64,000 bases of DNA, from NCBI RefSeq assembly GCF_900129505.1, contig NZ_LT670818.1:2046001-2110000 (forward strand). The letters run 5' to 3'. The notes under the pieces are model-generated. The model ran no database searches, was not told the origin of the DNA, and saw only the letters and a program-made list of their open reading frames with translations. Below, piece by piece: positions 30,307 to 41,627 of this stretch. Position 1 is the stretch's first letter. Each line of letters opens with the position of its first letter. The stretch comes from Bradyrhizobium erythrophlei. Its GTDB lineage: Bacteria > Pseudomonadota > Alphaproteobacteria > Rhizobiales > Xanthobacteraceae. The translations under genes and the position numbers were made by a program.

Positions 30307-32550
30307 ATGGGACGGTTTTTCCGGATCAAGTTGCATTTGCGACGCTTCTCCCGGCGCCATCATTGGCTGATCTTCTTCGTCCGCTCCTTCATGATCTTCT
30401 CCGCCGCGTTCGGCGGCTCGTATGGTTTTATCGTCGGCAGCCGTTCCGGGGACTATAATCCCCACACCTTCGCGATGGGCGCGAGCTTCCTGTTCGCGCT
30501 GGCCTGCCTCGCGCTCGCGACCGTCTCTTTCCGGCTGCGCATGGTGCGCCAGAAACTTCGCAAGATCGTACTCCACAACGAGGCGCTGGCCGACCGCAAT
30601 TGGGAGCTGCAGGAGGCCGAGCAGCGCGCCCGCAGCCTGTTCGAAGCGCAGGGCGATCTGATCGTGCTCCGCGATTCCGGGGGCCGCATCTCCTTTGTCA
30701 ACGACGCCTATTGCGAGCTGGCCGCGCAGCCGCGCGCGACGCTGCTCGGCAGCAAATTCAGCTTCACCGTGCTCGAGCAGGGCGACACCACGCTGGAGCC
30801 GAGCGGCACCCGGATGCACGACCAGAAGATCGCGGGCCCCCTGGGACCGCGATGGATCGCCTGGCGCGAAGGCTGGGTTCGCTCCGACGCCGGGCAACCG
30901 GCCGAATTGCATTGCGTCGGCCACGACGTCACCGACCGCACCGAGAGCGAACGCGCGCTGGCCGAGGCGCGCGACCAGGCCGACGCCGCCAACCGCGCCA
31001 AGTCGCGCTTCCTCGCCATGGCCAGCCACGAAATCCGCACACCGCTGAACGGCATTCTCGGCATGAGCGGCTTGCTCCTGGAAACGCCGCTGACGCCGGA
31101 GCAGATGACCTACGCCAAGGCGGTGCAAACCTCCGGCGATGCGCTGCTGTCGCTGGTCGAGGAACTGCTGGACTATTCCAAGATCGAGGCCGGCAAGATC
31201 GATCTCGAACGGCGGCCGTTTGCGTTGGCTGGCATGATCGAGGACATCACCGAATTGCTGGCGCCGCGGGCGCAGGCGCGAAAGCTCGAGATATCGGCCT
31301 ATGTCGACGAAAGGCTGCCGAGCGAAGTGGTAGGCGACGCCGCGCGGCTGCGGCAGGTGCTGCTCAATCTCGCCGGCAACGCCATCAAGTTCACCTCGAC
31401 CGGCGGCGTGGCGCTGATCGTCGAACCCGGTATCTGGCCCGATGAAATCAGTTTCCTGGTCCGCGACACCGGCATCGGCATCGCGCCGGACGCGCAGCAG
31501 CGCATCTTCCGCGAGTTCGAGCAGGCCGACGATCGCATCGCCCGCAGCTATGGCGGCACGGGCCTCGGCCTGAGCATCTCCGAGCGGATCGTCAAGCGCA
31601 TGGGCGGCCGCATCACGCTGGTTAGCCAATTGGATGTCGGCTCGACCTTCGAGGTTTCAATTCCGCTGCCGGCCTCCGATGGCGAGCAGAAGCCGTTCGC
31701 GGCGCCCGATCTGACCGGACAGCCGGTGATGCTGGTGACGCCGCAGAGCATCGAGGCCTCGCTGGTCGCGCTGCGGCTGCAGCGCTGGGGCGCCGAGACC
31801 TGCATGGTCAACGATGTCGCGGTGGCGCGGGCGCTGTTGCCGGAGCGGCCCTGGCACGCGGTGCTGGTCGATCGCGCGCTTGGCGCTGGAGACGTCGAGT
31901 CGCTCGGCGAGGCGGCGCGCAGCCATGCGACGCAGCGAATCGTCATGTTCACGCCGGCCGACCGGCACGAGCTGCAGCCTTCCGCCACTTCAAGCTCCCG
32001 CGCCTTCACCGGCTATCTCATCAAGCCGCTGCGCGCCGCCTCGCTCGCGGCGCGGCTGTCGATGACGCCGGAAGTGGCGGCACCGGGCCTTGCCGACGAC
32101 GCGCTGATCGAGACGCCCGCCCCGGCAGAGATGCCGGCGCGCGGGCTTTCGGTCCTGGTCGCCGAGGACAACGAGATCAACGCGCTGTTGATGCGGTCGC
32201 TGCTGACCCGATCGGGCCATCACGCCGTCATCACCACCAACGGCGAGGAAGCGCTGGAATCCTGGCTGGCCGCGAAATCCGCCGGCACGCCCTATGATCT
32301 CGTGCTGATGGACATCCAGATGCCGCAGCTCGACGGCATCGAGACGACAAAGCAAATTCGCGCGCGCGAGGCCGGTGAGCCCGGCCGCCGGACGCCGATC
32401 CTGGCGCTGACCGCCAACACGCTGGTGGAAGACCGCTATGCCTGCTTCGAGGCCGGCATGGACGGCTTTCTCATCAAACCGCTCGACCGCGAAAAGCTCG
32501 CCGAGGCGCTGGCGGGTCTCGCCGGCTCGCGGCATCTCGCGGCACGATAA
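30307..32550 (+). CDS. Hybrid sensor histidine kinase/response regulator
   Basis: 747 aa. Two membrane helices (~25-48, ~57-75) are followed by a PAS domain (~100-215). HisKA has the phospho-accepting His in [17 protein letters not shown] (~H241). The HATPase domain (~345-455) has N-box [19 protein letters not shown] and [15 protein letters not shown] degenerate receiver (~470-590) keeps an Asp (VLVDRALG) and Lys (LIKPLR) but lacks the N-terminal acidic pair. The C-terminal receiver (~618-740) is intact: [10 protein letters not shown] and acceptor Asp in LVLMDIQMP (~D669). No cognate regulator lies adjacent, and the input signal is unknown. Confidence 0.93.
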   Translation: MGRFFRIKLHLRRFSRRHHWLIFFVRSFMIFSAAFGGSYGFIVGSRSGDYNPHTFAMGASFLFALACLALATVSFRLRMVRQKLRKIVLHNEALADRNWELQEAEQRARSLFEAQGDLIVLRDSGGRISFVNDAYCELAAQPRATLLGSKFSFTVLEQGDTTLEPSGTRMHDQKIAGPLGPRWIAWREGWVRSDAGQPAELHCVGHDVTDRTESERALAEARDQADAANRAKSRFLAMASHEIRTPLNGILGMSGLLLETPLTPEQMTYAKAVQTSGDALLSLVEELLDYSKIEAGKIDLERRPFALAGMIEDITELLAPRAQARKLEISAYVDERLPSEVVGDAARLRQVLLNLAGNAIKFTSTGGVALIVEPGIWPDEISFLVRDTGIGIAPDAQQRIFREFEQADDRIARSYGGTGLGLSISERIVKRMGGRITLVSQLDVGSTFEVSIPLPASDGEQKPFAAPDLTGQPVMLVTPQSIEASLVALRLQRWGAETCMVNDVAVARALLPERPWHAVLVDRALGAGDVESLGEAARSHATQRIVMFTPADRHELQPSATSSSRAFTGYLIKPLRAASLAARLSMTPEVAAPGLADDALIETPAPAEMPARGLSVLVAEDNEINALLMRSLLTRSGHHAVITTNGEEALESWLAAKSAGTPYDLVLMDIQMPQLDGIETTKQIRAREAGEPGRRTPILALTANTLVEDRYACFEAGMDGFLIKPLDREKLAEALAGLAGSRHLAAR

Positions 32551-32676
32551 AGGGAGCGCGCAAACCTGTCACACGCCGGCAATGGCGGCGTCACATGGCT
32601 GTCGAACGCCCGTGATTTCTCACCCTCGAGGGCCGCGCCGATTCGATTCGGGGACAAGCGGTCACGAAGGGACTTC

Positions 32677-33636
32677 ATGCAGAACGGCGAATTGGCGCGA
32701 TCGACGCAGCGCCTGATTCAAATGCTGCGGCCGGAGAATGTCGGGACCGCAGCGCAGACGGCGATCACCTGGTTCAAGCCGCAGCTCCCCGCATCCGGCG
32801 TCGTCAAGCCGATCCACCTGCCCGGTCCGCCGAGGACGCTCGGCCGGCTCGGTCCGCTCGAAGTGAGGCTCGCCGAGGGCAAGCGCGAGGTGAAGCGCGC
32901 GCAGAAGCTGCGCTACCGGGTGTTCTACAAGGACGGCACCGCGATCGCCGACGCCGCCACCCTGCTGGCGCGCCGCGACAAGGACGCCTTCGACAGGATC
33001 TGCGACCATCTGCTGGTGATCGACCATGCCGCAAAACCTTCGATCGGCGGCAAGCTGCCGGTGGTCGGCACCTATCGCCTGCTGCGGCAGGACGTCGCGG
33101 AAAGCAACGACGGCTTCTATACCGAGAACGAGTTCGATATCGCCGGCCTGATCGAGCGTCATGGAAATTTGCGCTTTCTCGAACTCGGCCGCTCCTGCGT
33201 TCTGCCGCGCTACCGCAACAAGCGCACCGTCGAATTGCTGTGGCACGGCATCTGGACCTATGTCCGCCAGCACCGGCTCGACGTCATGATCGGCTGCGCC
33301 AGTTTCGAGGGCACCGATCCCGATCGGCTGGCATTGCCGCTGTCGTTCCTGCATCACCACGCGCAAGCCCCGGAAGCCTGGCGCGCAACCGCACATCCCT
33401 CGCGCCGCGTCGAAATGAACCGGATGGCAAAGGAAGCGATCAATCCGAAGGCCGCACTGCACGAGTTGCCGCCGCTGATCAAAGGCTATCTGCGGCTAGG
33501 GGCCTATATCGGCGACGGCGCGGTGATCGACCACCAGTTCGGAACCACCGACGTGCTGATCGTGATGCCGGTGTCGGCGATCAGCGCCCGCTACATCGAA
33601 CACTTCGGGGTCGATGCGTCGCGCCACGCGGCATAA
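32677..33636 (+). CDS. olsB: OlsB-like L-ornithine N-alpha-acyltransferase
   Basis: 319 aa GNAT-fold protein of the hemolysin/OlsB family. It has LEVRLAEGKREVKRAQKLRY and RVFYKDG, then CDHLLVIDH, LELGRSCVLPRYRNKRTVEL, GCASFEGTDPDRLALPLSFL and IKGYLRLGAYIGDGAVIDHQ. OlsB makes lyso-ornithine lipid from ornithine and acyl-ACP. No olsA is adjacent, so assignment rests on family resemblance; a related N-acyl amino acid synthase is possible. It is convergent with coaA, 3 bases apart. Confidence 0.72.
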   Translation: MQNGELARSTQRLIQMLRPENVGTAAQTAITWFKPQLPASGVVKPIHLPGPPRTLGRLGPLEVRLAEGKREVKRAQKLRYRVFYKDGTAIADAATLLARRDKDAFDRICDHLLVIDHAAKPSIGGKLPVVGTYRLLRQDVAESNDGFYTENEFDIAGLIERHGNLRFLELGRSCVLPRYRNKRTVELLWHGIWTYVRQHRLDVMIGCASFEGTDPDRLALPLSFLHHHAQAPEAWRATAHPSRRVEMNRMAKEAINPKAALHELPPLIKGYLRLGAYIGDGAVIDHQFGTTDVLIVMPVSAISARYIEHFGVDASRHAA

Positions 33637-33639
33637 TTC

Positions 33640-34596
33640 CTAAAGCCGTCGCAGCGCCACGGTTTCAACCACGTGATCGGCGCCCTTTTTCAGGATCAGC
33701 GTCGCGCGCGGCCGGGTCGGCAGGATGTTGTCCTCGAGATTGGCAAGGTTGGTGCGCTCCCAGATCGCCAGCGCGGTGGCGGTGGCTTCCTCATCCGACA
33801 GCGGCGCATAGCGGTGAAAATACGACCGCGGGTCGGTAAACGCGGTATCGCGCAGCGCCAGGAAGCGCCTGATATACCACTCGCGCAGCACCGATTCCTC
33901 GGCATCGATATAAACCGAGAAATCGAAGAAGTCCGACACCACCGGCACCGCCTTGCCGTCGCGCGGCAGCCGACCGGTCTGCAGGACGTTGACGCCCTCA
34001 ACGATCAGGATATCCGGACGGTCGACCTCGATCCATTCGTTCGGGATGATGTCGTAGGTCAAATGCGAGTAGACCGGCGCCCGCACCCGCCCCCGCCCGG
34101 CCTTGATGTCGCTGAGGAACGACAGCAGTGTCGGCAGGTCGTAGCTCTCCGGAAAGCCTTTCTTCTGCATCAGGCCCTGCCGCTCGAGCATGGCGTTGGG
34201 AAACAGAAAGCCGTCGGTCGTCACCATCTCGACCTTGGGCCGCGGCGACCAGCGCGCCAACAGCGCCTGCAGCACCCGCGCGGTGGTCGATTTGCCCACC
34301 GCCACCGATCCGGCGACGCCGATGATGTAGGGCATCTTGCGGTCCTGAATGCCGAGGAATTGACGCTGCGCGTAAAACAGCCGCTGCGTGGCATCGACAT
34401 AGATCGACAAAAGCCGCGACAACGGCAGGTAGATGTCCTCGACCTCTTTCAAGTCGAGACGGTCATGCATCGAACGCAGGCGCGAGAATTCGCCCGGCTC
34501 GAGCGTCATCGGTGTATCGTCGCGCAGCCGCGCCCACTGGTCCCGGGAGAATATCCGGTAGGGATTATATGGTTGGTCCGGTGCCCGAATATCCAT
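33640..34596 (-). CDS. coaA: Pantothenate kinase type I
   Basis: 318 aa from the ATG at 34596; a longer reading to 34695 runs through the upstream repeat region. First committed step of coenzyme A synthesis. The P-loop is [20 protein letters not shown]. The [18 protein letters not shown] and [13 protein letters not shown] segments match the E. coli CoaA family. It lies downstream of hisE, as in many Rhizobiales. coaE, the last CoA-pathway kinase, is also in this window at 47.5 kb. Confidence 0.95.
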   Translation of the reverse strand: MDIRAPDQPYNPYRIFSRDQWARLRDDTPMTLEPGEFSRLRSMHDRLDLKEVEDIYLPLSRLLSIYVDATQRLFYAQRQFLGIQDRKMPYIIGVAGSVAVGKSTTARVLQALLARWSPRPKVEMVTTDGFLFPNAMLERQGLMQKKGFPESYDLPTLLSFLSDIKAGRGRVRAPVYSHLTYDIIPNEWIEVDRPDILIVEGVNVLQTGRLPRDGKAVPVVSDFFDFSVYIDAEESVLREWYIRRFLALRDTAFTDPRSYFHRYAPLSDEEATATALAIWERTNLANLEDNILPTRPRATLILKKGADHVVETVALRRL

Positions 34597-34663
34597 GACG
34601 CCGCCTTTAGCTTTTACGCCGGGGCGCAATCTTGCCCGGACGTTTGTTGGCCATCTCTCTCGT

Positions 34664-34712
34664 GAGCACGATCTTCTCGGAAAACCGGTATCCACTTTTC
34701 CGGATCGTGCTC
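34664..34712. repeat. RIME-like palindromic repeat between hisE and coaA
   Basis: Inverted ends GAGCACGATC (34664-34673) and GATCGTGCTC (34703-34712) enclose TCGGAAAACCGGTATCCAC and TTTTCCG. This resembles the widespread Rhizobiales element with GGAAAAGTGG...CCGGTTTTCCG. It abuts the hisE stop codon and can form a stem-loop in the transcript. Confidence 0.75.
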
Positions 34713-35039
34713 CTAGTCGCGCTTGCGCGACGCCTTTTCTTCCAGTCCGGACATGTTGGTGCGCTGCCCCAGGGCAGCCTCGACTTCCTCAAGCTTCACG
34801 CCACGCGATTTCAGAAGCACCAGCAGGTGAAACAGCAGGTCCGCGCTTTCGGCAATCAAATGGTCGCGATCGTTCTCGACGGCGGCGATCACGGTTTCCA
34901 CCGCCTCTTCGCCCAATTTCTTGGCACAGTGCTCCGAACCTTTGTCCAGCAGCTTGCGCGTATAGGACGCCTCTCCTCCCGACGCCGCGCGGGCATCGAT
35001 GGTGGCGGCGAGGTCGTGGAGCGTAAAACGCGACATCAA
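34713..35039 (-). CDS. hisE: Phosphoribosyl-ATP pyrophosphatase
   Basis: 108 aa. Second step of histidine synthesis. MazG-like fold with [20 protein letters not shown], then EAVETVIAA and [16 protein letters not shown]. It is a separate HisE, not fused to HisI. It ends the hisB-hisE gene run and directly abuts a palindromic repeat. Confidence 0.95.
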   Translation of the reverse strand: MMSRFTLHDLAATIDARAASGGEASYTRKLLDKGSEHCAKKLGEEAVETVIAAVENDRDHLIAESADLLFHLLVLLKSRGVKLEEVEAALGQRTNMSGLEEKASRKRD

Positions 35040-35101
35040 CTCAACTCACATGCCCGCAATGACAGGGCGAAGCCATTTAGCACTTTTGTGACGCGAAGTC
35101 G

Positions 35102-35878
35102 TCAGGGATCGAGCCGCATCGGCAACCCGGCCCGCACCATGTGGTCCTTGGCTTCACGTATGGTAAATTCCCCGAAATGGAAGATCGACGCCGCGAGCAC
35201 CGCGGTCGCATGCCCCTCGCGGATGCCGTCGACCAGGTGATCGAGATTACCGACCCCGCCCGACGCGATGACCGGTACCGGTACGCTGTCCGCGATCGCG
35301 CTGGTGAGCGGGATGTCAAAACCCTGGCGGGTGCCGTCGCGGTCCATCGAGGTCAACAGGATCTCGCCGGCGCCGAGCGAGACCACTTCCTGGGCGTATT
35401 CGATGGCGTCGATCCCCGTGGAATTGCGGCCGCCATGGGTGAAGATCTCCCAGCGGTCGCCGCCGCCGCCGCGCTTGACGCGCTTGGCGTCGATCGCCAC
35501 CACGATGCACTGCTCGCCGAATTTCTCGGCGCCTTCCTTGACGAATTCGCGGCGGCTGACGGCGGCGCTGTTGATCGACACCTTGTCGGCGCCGGCGCGG
35601 AGCAGGGTCTTGATGTCGTCGATGGTGCGCACACCACCGCCGACCGTCAGCGGCATGAAGCAGGCTTCCGCGGTGCGCCGGACCACGTCCAGCATGGTGC
35701 CGCGATTTTCATGGGTGGCCGTGATGTCGAGAAAGCACAGCTCGTCGGCACCGGCCGCGTCATAGGCGATCGCCGCTTCGACGGGATCGCCGGCGTCGCG
35801 CAGATCGACGAAATTGACGCCCTTGACGACGCGCCCGTCCTTGACGTCCAGACAGGGGATCACGCGCACTTTGAACAT
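35102..35878 (-). CDS. hisF: Imidazole glycerol phosphate synthase, cyclase subunit
   Basis: 258 aa (beta-alpha)8 barrel. It begins [20 protein letters not shown], with catalytic Asp at ~11. The second catalytic Asp is in [11 protein letters not shown] (~130), and phosphate-binding glycine loops occur at [13 protein letters not shown] and [12 protein letters not shown]. It pairs with HisH encoded two genes upstream. Confidence 0.97.
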   Translation of the reverse strand: MFKVRVIPCLDVKDGRVVKGVNFVDLRDAGDPVEAAIAYDAAGADELCFLDITATHENRGTMLDVVRRTAEACFMPLTVGGGVRTIDDIKTLLRAGADKVSINSAAVSRREFVKEGAEKFGEQCIVVAIDAKRVKRGGGGDRWEIFTHGGRNSTGIDAIEYAQEVVSLGAGEILLTSMDRDGTRQGFDIPLTSAIADSVPVPVIASGGVGNLDHLVDGIREGHATAVLAASIFHFGEFTIREAKDHMVRAGLPMRLDP

Positions 35879-35887
35879 TTGAAGCTC

Positions 35888-36628
35888 CTAAGCGGCCGCG
35901 CGCGCGTTGCGGATCAGCGCCAACGCAGCTGCGGGATCAAGGCGGCCCTCATAAAGCGCGCGGCCCGCGATCGCGCCGGCCAGTTTTTTCGCGCGCGGCT
36001 GGAGCAGCGCCTTCATATCCTCGATGGAAGCAAAACCGCCGGAGGCGATGACGGGGATCGAGATGCGCTCGGCGAGAGCGATCGTAGCGTCCAGATTAAG
36101 ACCCTTCAGCAGGCCGTCGCGGGCAATGTCGGTGAAGATGATGGCGGCAACGCCGGCATCCTCGAACCGTTGCGCGATTTCCAGCGCGGTGACCTGCGAA
36201 GTTTCCGCCCAGCCCTCGACCGCGACCTTGCCGTCGCGCGCGTCGAGACCGACCGCAACGCGGCCGGGGAATTTCTTCGCCGCGCTCTTCACCAGGTCAG
36301 GATCGCGCACTGCCGCGGTGCCGATGATCACCCGCGCGACGCCTTTGTCGAGCCAGGCCTCGACGGTTTTCAGATCGCGGATACCGCCGCCGAGCTGCAC
36401 CGGCATGGTGACCGCCTTGAGCATGGCCTCCACCGCCAGCGCGTTCATCGGCTTGCCGGCAAAGGCGCCGTCGAGATCGACCACATGGAGATATTCGAAT
36501 CCCTGCGCGGCGAACGCTTTCGCCTGCCCCGCCGGATCGAGGTTGAACACGGTCGCGCGCGCCATGTCGCCCTGCTCCAGGCGCACGCATTGGCCGTTTT
36601 TCAGGTCGATCGCGGGAAAAAGAATCAC
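35888..36628 (-). CDS. hisA: ProFAR isomerase
   Basis: 246 aa (beta-alpha)8 barrel, 1-(5-phosphoribosyl)-5-[(5-phosphoribosylamino)methylideneamino]imidazole-4-carboxamide isomerase. I start it at the GTG at 36628, which overlaps the hisH stop as GTGA; an ATG at 36637 would give a 13-base overlap. It has [20 protein letters not shown] with catalytic Asp near position 8, [30 protein letters not shown] and [12 protein letters not shown]. Confidence 0.95.
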   Translation of the reverse strand: MILFPAIDLKNGQCVRLEQGDMARATVFNLDPAGQAKAFAAQGFEYLHVVDLDGAFAGKPMNALAVEAMLKAVTMPVQLGGGIRDLKTVEAWLDKGVARVIIGTAAVRDPDLVKSAAKKFPGRVAVGLDARDGKVAVEGWAETSQVTALEIAQRFEDAGVAAIIFTDIARDGLLKGLNLDATIALAERISIPVIASGGFASIEDMKALLQPRAKKLAGAIAGRALYEGRLDPAAALALIRNARAAA

Positions 36629-37275
36629 GGCTTCCATTTCAGAAAGTTGGAGATCAAGGCCAGACCAAAGCGCTGGCTCTTCTCCGGGTGAAACTGGGTG
36701 CCGATCGCGGTGTCCTTGCCGACGATCGCCGTCACCGGCCCGCCGTAATCGGCGCGCGCCAGCACGTCCGCCTCATTGGTGGCATTGAGGTGGTAGGAGT
36801 GCACGAAATAGGCGTGGCGGCCCTTCGGCCCCAGGGATAAGCGCTCCAGAACCGGATGCTCGCGGACCAGATCGAGCGTATTCCAACCCATGTGGGGAAT
36901 CTTCAGATTCTCCTCGCGCGGCGAAATCTTTTCGACGTCGCCGGCGATCCAGTTGAAGCCATCGGTTACGACGTGTTCCTTACCGTGCGTGGCCATCAGC
37001 TGCATGCCGACGCAGATGCCGAAGAACGGCCGCGCCTTGTTGCGCACGGCCTCGGTCATCGCCTCGATCATGCCGTCAAGCGCGTCCAGTCCGCGTCGGC
37101 AATCGGCGAAGGCGCCGACGCCGGGCAGCACGATGCGATCGGCGCGATAGACAAATTCGGGATCGCGGGTCACCACGATTTTTTGCGGATTTTCCAAGCT
37201 CCGCGCCGCCCGCTCGAACGCTTTCGCGGCCGAGTGCAGATTGCCGGAGCCGTAATCGATGATGGCCACGCTCAC
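36625..37275 (-). CDS. hisH: Imidazole glycerol phosphate synthase, glutaminase subunit
   Basis: 216 aa class-I glutamine amidotransferase. It has [23 protein letters not shown] and the nucleophile Cys in [11 protein letters not shown]. The His/Glu pair lies in [13 protein letters not shown] start overlaps the upstream DUF2628 stop by 4 bases. Confidence 0.96.
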   Translation of the reverse strand: MSVAIIDYGSGNLHSAAKAFERAARSLENPQKIVVTRDPEFVYRADRIVLPGVGAFADCRRGLDALDGMIEAMTEAVRNKARPFFGICVGMQLMATHGKEHVVTDGFNWIAGDVEKISPREENLKIPHMGWNTLDLVREHPVLERLSLGPKGRHAYFVHSYHLNATNEADVLARADYGGPVTAIVGKDTAIGTQFHPEKSQRFGLALISNFLKWKP

Positions 37276-37802
37276 CGCTGCGCTCCCGGGTCCGGAAACA
37301 ATCCGATGATGTCGCTATGCGGCAGTGCCGGCGGCTTCGAAAACGGCTGGCCCGGAATATCCCGGGTCGGCGGCGGGCCGCCGCGATCGACCGCGAGCTG
37401 GTCGTTGCTGAGCCCGCGTTGCCTCGCGGTCCAGCGATCGAAAAAGCGCCGTTCGGCGGCTTCCTCGTCGTCGGCCACCACGATGTCGAGCTGGTGCCAG
37501 TTGCGCCGCGACAAGGTCCAGCGCTCGAGCGTCGCCGCTTCGAATCCCAGCAACAGCGCGAGCAGGATATCCACGAGCAGAACCGCCCCGCCACCGACGC
37601 CGAGTTCCACCATGCCGAAATCAAGGGCGGCCATCAGGACAATCCAGCCGAGCAACGCCAGCCACAGCCGGTGCCAGGCAAGCCATACCACGCCTAGAAT
37701 CGCCGCCCAGAAATGGAAGCCATCGCGAACGAAGGCAAAGCGGTCGGTCGCCGCAAGACCGACGCTGTTCGAAATGGGGGCGTGAACTGTATAGACCGGC
37801 AT
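37272..37802 (-). CDS. DUF2628 membrane protein within the his cluster
   Basis: 176 aa from the ATG at 37802; the longer reading to 37958 overlaps hisB. It begins [20 protein letters not shown]. Then follow a [20 protein letters not shown] helix and further membrane segments ([32 protein letters not shown]), with a soluble Pro-rich tail. The family function is unknown. It sits between hisB and hisH with a GTGA coupling to hisH, the usual rhizobial arrangement, but no histidine-pathway role is known. Confidence 0.82.
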   Translation of the reverse strand: MPVYTVHAPISNSVGLAATDRFAFVRDGFHFWAAILGVVWLAWHRLWLALLGWIVLMAALDFGMVELGVGGGAVLLVDILLALLLGFEAATLERWTLSRRNWHQLDIVVADDEEAAERRFFDRWTARQRGLSNDQLAVDRGGPPPTRDIPGQPFSKPPALPHSDIIGLFPDPGAQR

Positions 37803-37827
37803 CGTACTCTCCGCCGAGAACAGGCAA

Positions 37828-38421
37828 TCAGCCGCCGAGCTGACCCTTGGTGGATGGCACTTCGCCCGCGGCCTTGGGATCGATCGCAACCGCGGCGCGC
37901 AGCGCCCGCGCCAGACCCTTGAAACAGGATTCGGCGATATGATGGCTGTTCTCGCCATATAGGGTCTCGACGTGCAAAGTCACGCCCGCGTTGATCGCAA
38001 AGGCGTTGAACCATTCGCGCACAAGCTCGGTGTCGAAGGTGCCGACCTTGTCGCGCGGAAACTCTACCTTGAACACCAGCACCGGCCGGCCGGAAATATC
38101 GATCACGACCCGCGACAGCGTCTCGTCCATCGGCATGTGGACCCCCGCATAGCGGGTGATGCCGGCCATGGTGCCGAGCGCCTGCTTGACCGCCTGACCG
38201 AGCGCGATGCCGACATCCTCGGTGGTGTGGTGGTGGTCGATATGGAGGTCGCCCACCGCCTTCACGGTGAGGTCGATGCGGGAATGCCGGGCCAGCAGAT
38301 CGAGCATATGATCGAAAAAACCGATCCCGGTCGCGATGCTGGACGCACCCGTTCCGTCGAGGTTCACGGTCACCTCGATGTCGGTCTCCTTGGTCTTGCG
38401 CTTGATGGTGGCGCTGCGCAT
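37828..38421 (-). CDS. hisB: Imidazoleglycerol-phosphate dehydratase
   Basis: 197 aa monofunctional HisB. Manganese-binding histidines are in [20 protein letters not shown] and [13 protein letters not shown]. It also has [20 protein letters not shown]. It lacks the histidinol-phosphatase domain of E. coli HisB. First gene of the minus-strand his run and divergent from hslV. Confidence 0.97.
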   Translation of the reverse strand: MRSATIKRKTKETDIEVTVNLDGTGASSIATGIGFFDHMLDLLARHSRIDLTVKAVGDLHIDHHHTTEDVGIALGQAVKQALGTMAGITRYAGVHMPMDETLSRVVIDISGRPVLVFKVEFPRDKVGTFDTELVREWFNAFAINAGVTLHVETLYGENSHHIAESCFKGLARALRAAVAIDPKAAGEVPSTKGQLGG

Positions 38422-38623
38422 GAAACGTGCTTTCCCTAGGCTGGCCCCTGGGTGGCGTGGGGCCGAAAACGCGCCCTTTTAACAGGGGGATGCCGCCTTC
38501 GCTACTGCGGGATCGCCCGATAACGACGAACTTCGGCCTATGGTGACCGGAATCCGGTGCAAGACATCGCCGATTGTAACCCTCGGCCTTAGCCCCTAAA
38601 TCTCTGGGAAAGCGAGGTAGCGT

Positions 38624-39184
38624 ATGCAGGCATCACAATCCCAGTCGCCGGTGTGGCACGGCACCACCATTTTGACGGTCCGCAAGGGCGGCACGGTGGT
38701 GATCGGCGGTGACGGGCAGGTCTCGATCGGCCAGACCGTCATCAAGTCCAACGCCAAAAAGGTCAGAAAACTCGGCAAAGGCGACGTGATCGGCGGTTTT
38801 GCCGGGGCGACTGCGGACGCCTTCACGCTGTTTGAACGGCTGGAGAGCAAGCTCGAGCAATATCCGGGGCAATTGACCCGCGCCGCGGTCGAACTCGCCA
38901 AGGACTGGCGCACCGACCGCTATCTGCGGCGGCTGGAAGCGATGATGATCGTCGCCGACAAGGATGTGTCCCTGGTCCTCACCGGCACCGGCGACGTGCT
39001 GGAACCGGAAGCCGGCGTGATGGCGATCGGGTCCGGCGGCAATTACGCGCTGGCGGCCGCCCGCGCGCTGGTCGATTCCGACAAGGACGCCGAGACCATC
39101 GTCCGCCGGTCGCTCGATATCGCTGCCGACATCTGCGTCTACACCAACCGTAACGTGACCATCGAGAGCCTGCAGAGCGGCTGA
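38624..39184 (+). CDS. hslV: ATP-dependent protease subunit HslV
   Basis: 186 aa proteasome-like peptidase. The mature N-terminal threonine is Thr14 in [14 protein letters not shown] after a short propeptide. It also has [40 protein letters not shown] and [20 protein letters not shown]. It assembles with HslU (40320-41624), from which it is separated by two unrelated genes. Confidence 0.97.
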   Translation: MQASQSQSPVWHGTTILTVRKGGTVVIGGDGQVSIGQTVIKSNAKKVRKLGKGDVIGGFAGATADAFTLFERLESKLEQYPGQLTRAAVELAKDWRTDRYLRRLEAMMIVADKDVSLVLTGTGDVLEPEAGVMAIGSGGNYALAAARALVDSDKDAETIVRRSLDIAADICVYTNRNVTIESLQSG

Positions 39185-39187
39185 TCG

Positions 39188-39673
39188 ATGGCGCCGGATT
39201 ATTTCTTCCGCCCGATGGTTTCAGCCGATCTTCCGCTCGTGCGGCGCTGGCTCGAAACGCCGGAAGTAAGGCGCTGGTGGGGACAACCGGAGCAGCAATA
39301 CGCGCTGGTGAGCGGCGATCTCGATCATCCCGATATGGATCAGTTCATTATCGCGCTTGACGAACATCCGTTCGCCTACATCCAGTGCTACGCGCTGAGC
39401 GCCTGGAATCAGGGTTTCGGCGTGCAACCACCAAGGACGCGCGGCATCGACCAATTCATCGGCGAGCCCGGCATGATCGGGTGCGGCCATGGCTCAGGCT
39501 TCATTTGGCAATTCACTGGCGCGCTGCTGGATTCGGGGATTCCGCGCGTCGTGACCGATCCCGACCCGGACAATGGCCGCGCGGTCCGGGCCTATGCCAA
39601 GGCCGGCTTCCAAAGCGACCGCGTTGTTGATACGGCTGACGGCCCTGTTTTGTTGATGGTCCGCAACCCATGA
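39188..39673 (+). CDS. GNAT acetyltransferase of the AAC(6')-like type
   Basis: 161 aa, starting 3 bases after hslV. It has the [20 protein letters not shown] signature, [31 protein letters not shown] and [20 protein letters not shown], which match the AAC(6')/siderophore-acyltransferase-like GNAT group. A drug-resistance role is not implied; chromosomal homologues are usually of unknown substrate. Confidence 0.82.
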   Translation: MAPDYFFRPMVSADLPLVRRWLETPEVRRWWGQPEQQYALVSGDLDHPDMDQFIIALDEHPFAYIQCYALSAWNQGFGVQPPRTRGIDQFIGEPGMIGCGHGSGFIWQFTGALLDSGIPRVVTDPDPDNGRAVRAYAKAGFQSDRVVDTADGPVLLMVRNP

Positions 39674-40224
39674 CGATTGAGCGCCACTTGCCCGCCACTT
39701 CCGGTCCTTCGGCGTGGCAATGGGCCGGCATCGCAACCCTCCTGCTCGCGCTGCAAGCCTCGACCCTCTACGCGATGGGGCGGGTGCCGATCTGCGCCTG
39801 CGGTTACATAAAACTCTGGCACGGCGTGGTGCAGAGCTCGGAGAATTCCCAGCACATCACCGACTGGTACACGTTTTCGCATATCATCCACGGCTTCCTG
39901 TTTTACGGCCTGACCTGGCTGGTGCTGGGGCGGCTCTCCTGGCAAGGCCGCCTGATCGCGGCGATGCTGGTCGAGGGCGGCTGGGAGCTGACCGAAAACT
40001 CCAACTGGATCATCGAGCGCTACCGCGCCGGCACGATGTCGCTGGACTATTTTGGCGACAGCATCGTCAATTCGGTGTCGGATACGCTGTCAATGGTCGT
40101 GGGCTTCCTTCTGGCGCGAAGGCTCCCCGTAGCGGCGACGATCGCGCTCGGGCTTGCGTTCGAGCTTTTGGTCGGGCTTCACATTCGCGATAATCTCACC
40201 CTCAATATCATATCATCATGCTGA
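39670..40224 (+). CDS. DUF2585 family membrane protein
   Basis: 184 aa; ATGA overlap with the preceding GNAT gene. It has several membrane segments ([59 protein letters not shown]). The motif [20 protein letters not shown] is strongly conserved in this family, as is [11 protein letters not shown]. Function unknown. It commonly sits near hslVU in Rhizobiales. Confidence 0.85.
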   Translation: MTIERHLPATSGPSAWQWAGIATLLLALQASTLYAMGRVPICACGYIKLWHGVVQSSENSQHITDWYTFSHIIHGFLFYGLTWLVLGRLSWQGRLIAAMLVEGGWELTENSNWIIERYRAGTMSLDYFGDSIVNSVSDTLSMVVGFLLARRLPVAATIALGLAFELLVGLHIRDNLTLNIISSC

Positions 40225-40319
40225 TCCACCCCTTCGAGGCGATCCGGAACTGGCAGGCGGGACCGCCGATCATCTGGAGCCGCTTGCCCTCGTCCTAATT
40301 CGAACCTACCTAGGATTCC

Positions 40320-41624
40320 ATGACCGACTTCTCTCCCCGTGAAATCGTTTCCGAACTCGACCGCTATATCGTCGGCCAGACCGACGCCAAGCGCGCGGTA
40401 TCCATCGCTTTGCGCAACCGCTGGCGACGGCTGCAGCTGACCGGCCAGCTGCGCGAGGAGGTGCTGCCGAAAAATATCCTGATGATCGGGCCAACCGGCG
40501 TCGGCAAGACCGAGATCGCGCGGCGGCTCGCAAAGCTCGCCGGCGCGCCGTTCATCAAGGTCGAAGCCACGAAATTCACCGAGGTTGGTTATGTCGGCCG
40601 CGACGTCGAGCAGATCATCCGCGACCTGATCGAGGTCGCGATCGTTCAAGTACGCGAGCGCAAGCGCAAGGACGTGCAGGCGAGAGCCCAGCTTGCCGCC
40701 GAGGAACGCGTGCTCGACGCGCTGGTCGGCGCCAATTCCAGCGCCGCGACGCGCGATTCGTTCCGCAAGAAACTGCGTGCCGGCGAGCTCAACGACAAGG
40801 AAATCGAGATCGAGACGCAATCCTCCGGCGGCATGCCGATGTTCGAGATTCCCGGCATGCCCGGCGCGCAGCTGGGCGCGATCTCGATCGGCGACATCTT
40901 CGGCAAGATGGGCGGCCGGACCAAGACCCGCCGCCTCACCGTCGAGGGCTCCCACGAGCTGCTCGTCAACGAAGAATCGGACAAGCTGCTGGACAACGAT
41001 CAGCTGGTGCAGGAAGCGATCAACGTGGTCGAGAACAACGGCATCGTGTTCCTCGACGAGATCGACAAGATCTGCGTGCGCGAGGGCCGCAGCGGCGGCG
41101 GCGATGTCTCGCGCGAGGGCGTGCAGCGCGACCTGCTGCCGCTGATCGAGGGCACCACGGTGTCGACCAAGCACGGCGCGGTCAAGACCGACCACATCCT
41201 GTTCATCGCCTCGGGCGCGTTCCACATCGCAAAGCCGTCGGATCTGTTGCCGGAATTGCAGGGCCGGCTGCCGATCCGGGTCGAGCTGTCGGCGCTGACC
41301 CGCGACGACCTGCGGCGCATCCTGACCGAGCCCGAGGTTTCCCTGATCAAGCAATATGTCGCGCTGATGCGAACCGAAGGCGTCACGCTTGATATCACCG
41401 ACGACGCCATCGACGCGCTTGCCGACGTGGCGGTCGCCGTCAATTCGACCGTGGAAAATATCGGCGCGCGGCGATTGCAGACCGTGATGGAGCGGGTGCT
41501 GGACGAGATTTCCTTCGCCGCCCCCGACCGCCACGGCGAGACCATCCAGATCGATGCGGACTATGTGCAGAAGCATGTCGGCGATCTCGCCAAGAACGCC
41601 GATCTGAGCCGGTTTATTTTGTAG
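40320..41624 (+). CDS. hslU: ATP-dependent protease ATPase subunit HslU
   Basis: 434 aa AAA+ unfoldase. It begins [20 protein letters not shown]. Walker A is [20 protein letters not shown] (~residues 57-64), the pore-loop region is [20 protein letters not shown], and Walker B is [11 protein letters not shown]. The sensor region has [13 protein letters not shown], and it ends DLSRFIL, the C-terminal tail that docks on HslV. Confidence 0.97.
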   Translation: MTDFSPREIVSELDRYIVGQTDAKRAVSIALRNRWRRLQLTGQLREEVLPKNILMIGPTGVGKTEIARRLAKLAGAPFIKVEATKFTEVGYVGRDVEQIIRDLIEVAIVQVRERKRKDVQARAQLAAEERVLDALVGANSSAATRDSFRKKLRAGELNDKEIEIETQSSGGMPMFEIPGMPGAQLGAISIGDIFGKMGGRTKTRRLTVEGSHELLVNEESDKLLDNDQLVQEAINVVENNGIVFLDEIDKICVREGRSGGGDVSREGVQRDLLPLIEGTTVSTKHGAVKTDHILFIASGAFHIAKPSDLLPELQGRLPIRVELSALTRDDLRRILTEPEVSLIKQYVALMRTEGVTLDITDDAIDALADVAVAVNSTVENIGARRLQTVMERVLDEISFAAPDRHGETIQIDADYVQKHVGDLAKNADLSRFIL

Positions 41625-41627
41625 CCT

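Noticed and set aside
35141..36691. 516-codon frame opposite hisF and hisA
   Set aside because: Antisense shadow; hisF and hisA motifs are complete on the minus strand.
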